Source: Candidatus Cloacimonadota bacterium
GTDB taxonomy: Bacteria; Cloacimonadota; Cloacimonadia; Cloacimonadales; Cloacimonadaceae
Reading direction: 5' to 3'
NCBI GenBank assembly: GCA_023228285.1
Contig: JALOBM010000011.1
Location: 1 to 48,178 of the forward strand
DNA: 48,178 nt
Position numbers and translations under genes: made by a program
The notes under the pieces: model-generated
The model's input: the letters and a program-made list of their open reading frames with translations, nothing else
What the model was told of the DNA's origin: nothing
The model's database searches: none
Shown: positions 42,900 to 48,178 of the stretch, piece after piece
Layout: the number at the start of each line of letters is the position of its first letter
Numbering within the stretch: position 1 is the first letter of the stretch

Positions 42900-43529
42900 A
42901 TGAAGAAGACAATACCATTACTAATCGTAATTGTTGGAGGTCTGATCTGGGTGGCTTGGGCCTTTAGCCCCCACTACATCCTTCAAGAAGTGTTTTACAA
43001 TCAGTTCTATCTGCCTTGGGCTTATGCTTCGTCGCCTTTCGCGATGCTTTTGGGTGTGCTGTCTCTCACCATGATGCACTCCAACAAAATCAAGATGAAA
43101 GCGCCGAAATGGCAATATAGCTATTTCTTCTTTGGCAGTTTCATCATCACCTGCCTGGCCGGTTTTATTGGCGGCATCCAAAAAGGCAGTTTGTTTATGT
43201 GGATGTTCGAAAACGTACAGATGCCGATGAGTGCCACAATGTTCTCTCTGTTGGCTTTCTATATGGCATCAGCAGCGTACAAGGCATTCCGTGCCCGTAG
43301 TCCTGAAGCCACGGTACTCTTGGTGGCTGCGATCGTTGTGATGCTGGCTCAGGTTCCGCTGGGAGTACAAATCTCCAAACACCTGCCCACCATCTCACAA
43401 TGGATTTTGGACGTTCCGAACCTCGCTTCCAAGCGTGGTATCATGTTGGGTGTTGGTCTGGGATCCGTGGCCACATCCCTGAAAATTTTATTAGGCATCG
43501 AACGCTCATATCTGGGCGGCGGTGATTGA
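42900..43529 (+). CDS. Polytopic membrane protein of the DUF6754-like cluster
   Basis: 209 residues with about five or six hydrophobic helices (near residues 5-22, 40-60, 76-95, 110-128, 139-157 and 180-196). Several glycine/serine-rich packing positions are present, but no motif of a known transporter was recognised. The N-terminus is MKKTIPLLIVIVGGLIWVAW, either the first helix or a signal. Start ATG at 42900 follows the DUF6754-like stop by 12 nt with CGAGG upstream. The gap to the next gene is 15 nt, so the genes look like one operon. It is probably a structural or channel partner of the flanking membrane proteins, which is inference from position only. Confidence 0.75.
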   Translation: MKKTIPLLIVIVGGLIWVAWAFSPHYILQEVFYNQFYLPWAYASSPFAMLLGVLSLTMMHSNKIKMKAPKWQYSYFFFGSFIITCLAGFIGGIQKGSLFMWMFENVQMPMSATMFSLLAFYMASAAYKAFRARSPEATVLLVAAIVVMLAQVPLGVQISKHLPTISQWILDVPNLASKRGIMLGVGLGSVATSLKILLGIERSYLGGGD

Positions 43530-43544
43530 TCCGGGGAGAGGAAA

Positions 43545-44726
43545 ATGAATATCTTTGAAAGAATGCAAAAGCTTGACCGCCGCTGGATCTACATTGTTGT
43601 AGCTTTGGCAATCATCATTCCCTTGATGATACCTTACGACTCCGACAACGTGACCACTCCTCCTACCGAGAATCTGTATCAGATGATCGATAGCTTTGCC
43701 GGTAGAGAAGACCGCGCTATCCTGATGAGCTTTTATCACGATGCTGCCACTATGCCGGAGCTCTTTCCCATGGAAGTTGCAATCCTGCGTCACTGCTTTG
43801 AACGTAATGTGAAGGTCTTTACACTTACATGGTTCCCTGCCGGCGCGCCGATTATCGACTACGCCATAAACTCCGTGAAAGAGGAGTTTCCCGATATCCA
43901 AAGCGGAGTGGATTACTGTAACTTTGGCTACAAACCTCAAGCCTTCGCAATGGTGCTGGGTATGGGTGACAACATCGCCAATACTATGAATACAGACGCC
44001 GAAGGACGCAAGCTGGAAAACCTGCCCATCATGAAAGGCATCAATAACTACAGCGAGATGAACCTGGCAATCGAATTCTCCGGCTCTTCCGCGGGTGGTA
44101 TGTGGATCACCTACGCGCGGCCGAAATATGGCTTGAATGTGGCTGTAGGCGTTACTGCGGTTATGGCTGCCGATGAGTATCCCTATTTGCAATCCGGACA
44201 GCTTATCGGAATGCTGGCAGGTCTCAAAGGGGCTGCCGAATATGAAAAGCTGGTAGATATCTTTGCCGCCTATCGCGATCCAAAGATTGATTATAGCGTG
44301 AAAATGGACGAAGACGGCAACAAGATACTGCCGGGACGTCCCTTTGGACGCGAGATTCTGGAAGACGACTCCAGCAAGAAACTCTCCCTCATCACTACTC
44401 AGACGAAAGCGGTGTTTACTCCGGAGGAATTTGCTGCGTTCAGCGCAAAGTACCCCGAAAACATGGCTTTGCTGAATAGCATGCGCAAGGTTGAAGAAGG
44501 TAAAATGATCATCGATATCACCGAGATCACTCCGGAAATGCGCACACAAATGGGTGACATCATGTACCGTGAGATCGAGCGCCTTACCCGCAATACCCTG
44601 TACAAATTCAAAGTGGCGCGTATCGGGATGAACGCTCAGAGCGTAGCTCACATCATGATCATCGTCTTCATAGTATTGGGTAATATTGGTTACTTCATCC
44701 AAAAAGCCCGTCAACCGAAGAACTAA
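43545..44726 (+). CDS. Two-TM protein with an alpha/beta domain, DUF6754-like cluster
   Basis: 393 residues. A basic start (MNIFERMQKLDRRW) and TM helix (~15-31) precede a large soluble domain (~35-365), and a C-terminal TM (~370-388) ends with basic QKARQPKN. Positive-inside counting puts the soluble domain outside the cytoplasm. The domain begins AILMSFYHDAATMPELFPME, then VKVFTLTWFPAGAPIIDYAI, and later GLNVAVGVTAVMAADEYPYL and SGQLIGMLAG. These segments line up in order with parts of the DUF6754-like domain of the neighbours, which may mean distant homology. GGGGAGAGG precedes the start. Not a recognised family. Confidence 0.75.
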   Translation: MNIFERMQKLDRRWIYIVVALAIIIPLMIPYDSDNVTTPPTENLYQMIDSFAGREDRAILMSFYHDAATMPELFPMEVAILRHCFERNVKVFTLTWFPAGAPIIDYAINSVKEEFPDIQSGVDYCNFGYKPQAFAMVLGMGDNIANTMNTDAEGRKLENLPIMKGINNYSEMNLAIEFSGSSAGGMWITYARPKYGLNVAVGVTAVMAADEYPYLQSGQLIGMLAGLKGAAEYEKLVDIFAAYRDPKIDYSVKMDEDGNKILPGRPFGREILEDDSSKKLSLITTQTKAVFTPEEFAAFSAKYPENMALLNSMRKVEEGKMIIDITEITPEMRTQMGDIMYREIERLTRNTLYKFKVARIGMNAQSVAHIMIIVFIVLGNIGYFIQKARQPKN

Positions 44727-44738
44727 GAGGAGGAAGAA

Positions 44739-45341
44739 ATGAGTTTCGAATTATTCAGTAATCTGGTGGGAGCTTTTTTCACTCTGTGCATTTTCTCCTT
44801 CCTGTACAAAGACAATCCCTTCTACCAAGCTGCAGAACAGATGCTTGTGGGCATCTCTCTAGGTTATGGCCTGGTATATACCTACAATCGGGTGTTTGTG
44901 CCCTACGTGTGGCAGACTATCGTGATCAAACACCAGTTTGTGCTTATTATCCCTGCCATCATGGGTATCCTGTATCTCTTCCGCTTCTCGCGTAAATTGG
45001 GCTGGCTATCCCGTTACCCAATCGCATTTTCCATGATGGGAGTAGGTATGGGCGTGCCGATGGGTATCCACGCCAGCATTCTGGTTCAGATGCGTCAGGC
45101 CATGGTTCCCATCGAATCCGTAAACCTGTTCCTGATATTCATCGGTACTATCGCAGTGCTTTTGTACTTCTTCTTTTCCAAAGCTCACAGCGGAGCCTAT
45201 GGCAAGTTTGTGAATGTAGGAAAATGGTACATGATGATCGGTTTCGGAGCCTCATTCGGACTAACCGTTATGGCTCGTATATCACTCTTGATCGGGCGTA
45301 TCCAATTCCTGGTCAACGACGTTTTTGGTATCCTCAAGTAA
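44739..45341 (+). CDS. Polytopic membrane protein of the DUF6754-like cluster
   Basis: 200 residues with about five or six hydrophobic helices (near 8-23, 36-52, 66-82, 92-110, 124-142 and 160-180). No transporter signature was recognised. The charged Lys/Arg clusters (FRFSRKLGWLSRYP, FFFSKAHSGAYGK) lie between helices as in ordinary inner-membrane proteins. AAGAGGAGG lies just before the ATG, 12 nt after the upstream stop. Together with the 209-residue protein it gives the cluster two small polytopic subunits, suggesting a multi-subunit membrane complex (inference). Confidence 0.75.
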   Translation: MSFELFSNLVGAFFTLCIFSFLYKDNPFYQAAEQMLVGISLGYGLVYTYNRVFVPYVWQTIVIKHQFVLIIPAIMGILYLFRFSRKLGWLSRYPIAFSMMGVGMGVPMGIHASILVQMRQAMVPIESVNLFLIFIGTIAVLLYFFFSKAHSGAYGKFVNVGKWYMMIGFGASFGLTVMARISLLIGRIQFLVNDVFGILK

Positions 45342-45353
45342 TATTGAAGGCAG

Positions 45354-45389
45354 CCTGGCGCAGTGGTATGCTGCGCCGGGTCTTTCTTT
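45354..45389 (+). terminator. Hairpin with T-rich tail inside the DUF6754-like cluster
   Basis: A 10-bp stem (CCTGGCGCAG with CTGCGCCGGG, one G-T pair) and 7-nt loop is followed by TCTTTCTTT. It lies between the polytopic gene and the second DUF6754-like gene. It could fully or partly separate the last gene from the operon, or act as an attenuator or mRNA 3' stabiliser. Confidence 0.65.
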
Positions 45390-45438
45390 GTGACAGCAAA
45401 CCGGGGAAACCCGAAGATAGAATACCCGTTTTGGGGAT

Positions 45439-48178
45439 ATGATGAAAAAAGCTCTTTATATGACCATCATGGTGTTGCTCCTCTGGGGCGTCACCGTACT
45501 ATTTGCCGCTCCCGCACTTAGCGGAAACATAGCGGAGTTTAGCGTATCGGATCTGCCTGATGACGATGGTAGCGGTATTATCTTGAAGTGGAAGCCTCTT
45601 TCCAAAGAACACAGAGTGATTAAATACAACATCTACCGCGGAGTTAGTCCCGATTCGTTGTTTTTGCTCACCTATCTGGAAGTGGATCCCAAGCTGGGTG
45701 TATTGGCACCCTATTTATACTATTACGATACAGGCGATCAACCATTGGCAGAGTTTGAGACCTCGCCGATGCGCCTCAAGAAAGAAAAGGATCAACCAGA
45801 AGATAGTCCCCTGTACGACAAGTTTCCGCTGATTCCAGAGCTCTTGGCTAAGGTGGTTGATCGTTACAATCTGCTTGCAATCACCAAAGCCTCTCACTTG
45901 CATAAAAGTTCGCGGACTATCCTGAAAGACGATAAAAGCTTTGCCGGCTTGAAAATGACCCAGATGGACGGCATCTATGCCATCCCCAAGGTGGGCGTAA
46001 CCTATTATTATAGCGTTGCGGCAGTGAACGAGCGGGGTATGGTGTATCCCGGAGCGGAAGCATTGTCCATCATTCCGGAAGACAATCCTCCTGATGCCAG
46101 CGCCATCATCCATGCCAGTTATGTGCAGGATGCCGGGAATATGAACTTTGAATGGCTGCCTCCCACAGGATCTGCGGATATCGCCGCCTGGCAGGGATGG
46201 TTGTTCCCGCGGGCTTTGATGCCGGAAGCGAAAGTGCTGCCTCAGGACTGGATGAACAGTGCCTTGCAGGTATTTGATATCCCCAATATGAGTGCCAGCT
46301 CTGTCTATTATCACACTGTTGATTTTGATGCTTCAGGATACGATCCCTCGCAATATGTACCGGTGCTTTCCTACATAGATTATGCCGGGCAGATGGCAGC
46401 AGTGACGGCAAATACCTATCGGCACCTGAACCGGAGTGATCTGGCTGCGCTACCTGCTTTTACAGTGATGGACAAGGCAAACGATAAGGGCGACAACATC
46501 CTGGTGTCTTTCGGAAAACCGCTTGCTTACATTACTTTAGCTGAGTTTACAAACAGAAAACACAACAAGCTGAAGATTAACTACGAGATCTCGGAAAATG
46601 AGAACTTCACCGTTGACAAAGTGAAGTTTAGCTTCAAGACCAAGGATGGCAAGGAAATCGGCACGATCACCGAGAAGTATGTGGATAAGGTGCTGCAATT
46701 TCCCATCCCTCCAGAGTTTAAGAACATAAAGTACATCCATGCTGAGATCGCTGTCCTGCTGCTGAAAGGCTCAGATTGGGAACCGGAAGTGGTAAGCCAG
46801 GAAGTGGTGTACAACGAGTATTTCAAGCGCTTTCAGGCTCAAAGCACCTTCGTGAATGGTGTTGACATCAGCAAGCTCTTCTTTGATGTGCAACAAAGAT
46901 CCATGCTGGACTGGGATTTCAGTAACGGTATCCGTGCAAATGCACTTACCAGAACTTACGATCACATGGTTCCCTTTGAAGATGTAGTGTTCAGTCCCAT
47001 CACTGGTTTTGATTCCACCAGCCGCAGATTTCTCTTTGACGCCCGGTTGTCGATTGCCGTCGATGCGGAAAATGGCTATAACTTTGATGTACCGCTCAGT
47101 CGCGATGCTTTTCTCCAAGAGATGGCAAACCGCGAGAGCAAGATAAAAGAGCTGGAAGTAAAACTGGCCGAAGCAGCTGACGAAGAAATGTCTGCAGAAC
47201 TGGAGTATCTCAAGGGCGAGTATAGCTTCATTACAGAGCATCCCGCCTACATCGAAGCATCCGCTGCCGAGAGCGATAAAGCCTGGCGTAAGATCATGCT
47301 TTCTTGGCGCGACAAAGCGCAACGCTCCCACAAATACCGCCTGATAGCCACCGACACAAAATCCGCGTTCCAAATCTCGGACATCTATCTGGATGAAGCC
47401 GGCAATGAATGGTTCTACCCGGTGTCCCAATGGTTTGACAGCACCAAGACTCTTACTTTGTTCACAACCGTTTTACTCTTGATCCTGGTAGTATATGCCA
47501 TCGTAATTACCAGACGGAAGGAAGTATTTATCCGCCCGATTGCCGGCTTGCAAGAGCTGGACAACGCCATCGGCCGAGCCACGGAGATGGGACGTCCCGT
47601 GATGTTTGTACCCGGATGGGGCACTTTGGGAGATGTGTGTACTATCGCCAGCCTGATGATCCTGGCGCAGGTGGCCAAAAAGACTGCCGAATACGATATC
47701 CGCCTGATCAATCCGCATTGCGACTACATGGTCTTGCCTTTGGCTCAGGAGATCGTCTCCACCTCATACAGCGAGATGGGGCGCCCGGATTCCTTCAACC
47801 AAAACGACATATTCTTTGTAAGCTACGATCAATTCCCCTTCTGTGCCGGTGTGAACGGTATCACAGTGCGTGAAAAGGTAGCAACCATATTCTATATGGG
47901 CTTCTTCAATGCTGAAGCGCTGCTGCTTACTGAAACAGGAAACCAGACAGGTGCCATTCAGATAGCCGCAACTGACGCCGTTACCCAGATTCCCTTCTTC
48001 ATCACCACTTGCGATTACACTCTGATTGGTGAAGAATTCTATGCAGCCAGTGCCTATCTTTCCCGTAACCACGACATGGTGAGCATGTTGAAGGCTCAGG
48101 ACTACTTCAAGCTGTTCATCATCCTGGGTATTATTGTGGGCGCTGTGCTTTCCACTCTCAATATCAGCGGTTTCATAC
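45439..48178 (+). CDS. DUF6754-like membrane protein (paralogue B, 3' end cut by window)
   Basis: About 913 residues are visible and probably only a few are missing, because the sequence stops in the final TM. Layout matches paralogue A: signal peptide (MMKKALYMTIMVLLLWGVTVLFA), FN3-like region starting AEFSVSDLPDDDGSGIIL, a coiled coil (~557-597), TM (~672-690), then FIRPIAGLQELDNAIGRATE, MGRPVMFVPGWG, MGRPDSFNQND, LLTETGNQTGAIQIAATDAV and FFITTCDYTLIGEEFYAASA, and a last TM. The central extracytoplasmic part is more diverged than the C-terminal domain. Two adjacent ATGs (45439, 45442) could start it; GGGG at 45433-45436 suits the second slightly better. A hairpin upstream suggests partly independent expression. 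Confidence 0.82.
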   Translation, partial: MMKKALYMTIMVLLLWGVTVLFAAPALSGNIAEFSVSDLPDDDGSGIILKWKPLSKEHRVIKYNIYRGVSPDSLFLLTYLEVDPKLGVLAPYLYYYDTGDQPLAEFETSPMRLKKEKDQPEDSPLYDKFPLIPELLAKVVDRYNLLAITKASHLHKSSRTILKDDKSFAGLKMTQMDGIYAIPKVGVTYYYSVAAVNERGMVYPGAEALSIIPEDNPPDASAIIHASYVQDAGNMNFEWLPPTGSADIAAWQGWLFPRALMPEAKVLPQDWMNSALQVFDIPNMSASSVYYHTVDFDASGYDPSQYVPVLSYIDYAGQMAAVTANTYRHLNRSDLAALPAFTVMDKANDKGDNILVSFGKPLAYITLAEFTNRKHNKLKINYEISENENFTVDKVKFSFKTKDGKEIGTITEKYVDKVLQFPIPPEFKNIKYIHAEIAVLLLKGSDWEPEVVSQEVVYNEYFKRFQAQSTFVNGVDISKLFFDVQQRSMLDWDFSNGIRANALTRTYDHMVPFEDVVFSPITGFDSTSRRFLFDARLSIAVDAENGYNFDVPLSRDAFLQEMANRESKIKELEVKLAEAADEEMSAELEYLKGEYSFITEHPAYIEASAAESDKAWRKIMLSWRDKAQRSHKYRLIATDTKSAFQISDIYLDEAGNEWFYPVSQWFDSTKTLTLFTTVLLLILVVYAIVITRRKEVFIRPIAGLQELDNAIGRATEMGRPVMFVPGWGTLGDVCTIASLMILAQVAKKTAEYDIRLINPHCDYMVLPLAQEIVSTSYSEMGRPDSFNQNDIFFVSYDQFPFCAGVNGITVREKVATIFYMGFFNAEALLLTETGNQTGAIQIAATDAVTQIPFFITTCDYTLIGEEFYAASAYLSRNHDMVSMLKAQDYFKLFIILGIIVGAVLSTLNISGFI

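Noticed and set aside
42698..42967. 89-codon + strand frame across the junction of the DUF6754-like gene and the next gene
   Set aside because: It overlaps two better-supported genes in another frame and has no recognisable features.
43506..44714. 402-codon open frame on the - strand over the two-TM protein
   Set aside because: The + strand gene has a strong ribosome binding site, TM helices and operon position. The antisense product is His-rich without recognisable motifs.
1..48178. CRISPR array
   Set aside because: No series of regularly spaced short direct repeats was seen; the repeats found are palindromic, dispersed elements or protein-coding duplications.

Overview
The window looks like a stretch of a Gram-negative FCB-group chromosome, most plausibly Cloacimonadota. 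This rests on two giant secreted proteins whose C-termini carry the NYPNPFNPET-type FlgD-like/T9SS sorting module, on membrane proteins resembling the DUF6754 family, and on the mix of housekeeping genes. The taxonomic call is inference; no rRNA is present. Genes are densely packed, almost all on the + strand, with short or overlapping junctions. Only one two-gene unit (about 20.8-23.1 kb) is on the - strand.

Region by region: (1) 1-5.4 kb, the 3' part of a giant multidomain surface protein, closed by a strong terminator. (2) 5.8-8.6 kb, an overlapping mtnA / methylthioadenosine-deaminase-like / smpB unit. (3) 8.8-13.7 kb, a DUF4139 secreted protein, Hsp20, a DUF4390-like protein and an NtrY/NtrC-type two-component pair. 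(4) 14.2-20.2 kb, two small unknown proteins (one with paired CxxC motifs), ileS, and an unusual zinc-ribbon / degenerate-kinase / TM / SUMF1-fold fusion. (5) tRNA-Asn with its own terminator. (6) On the - strand, a PhnE-like permease and a pyrimidine-nucleoside phosphorylase. (7) 23.3-27.5 kb, a ferritin-like diiron protein, a lytic transglycosylase, a pilin-like protein, folC and rnhC. (8) 27.7-30.3 kb, an SPOUT 2'-O-methyltransferase between two helical-repeat (HEAT/AlkD-type) proteins. (9) clpB behind a CIRCE-like inverted repeat. (10) 33.5-38.7 kb, a second giant secreted protein that ends in a terminator, then a GNAT acetyltransferase. (11) 39.9-48.2 kb, a membrane-protein cluster with two paralogous DUF6754-like proteins around three small membrane proteins of unknown function; the last gene runs off the window.

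Two features cut across the regions. First, a family of intergenic palindromic elements occurs five times (about 5.5, 13.8, 20.6, 30.3 and 39.7 kb), with no ORF of its own and a shared arm-centre-arm plan. Second, both giant surface proteins share modules and carry almost perfect internal DNA repeats, which suggests recent duplication or gene conversion.

The best candidate for an undescribed system is the 39.9-48.2 kb membrane cluster. The domain of its 393-residue component may be a distant relative of the DUF6754 domain itself. No CRISPR array, transposase, phage gene or rRNA was seen.
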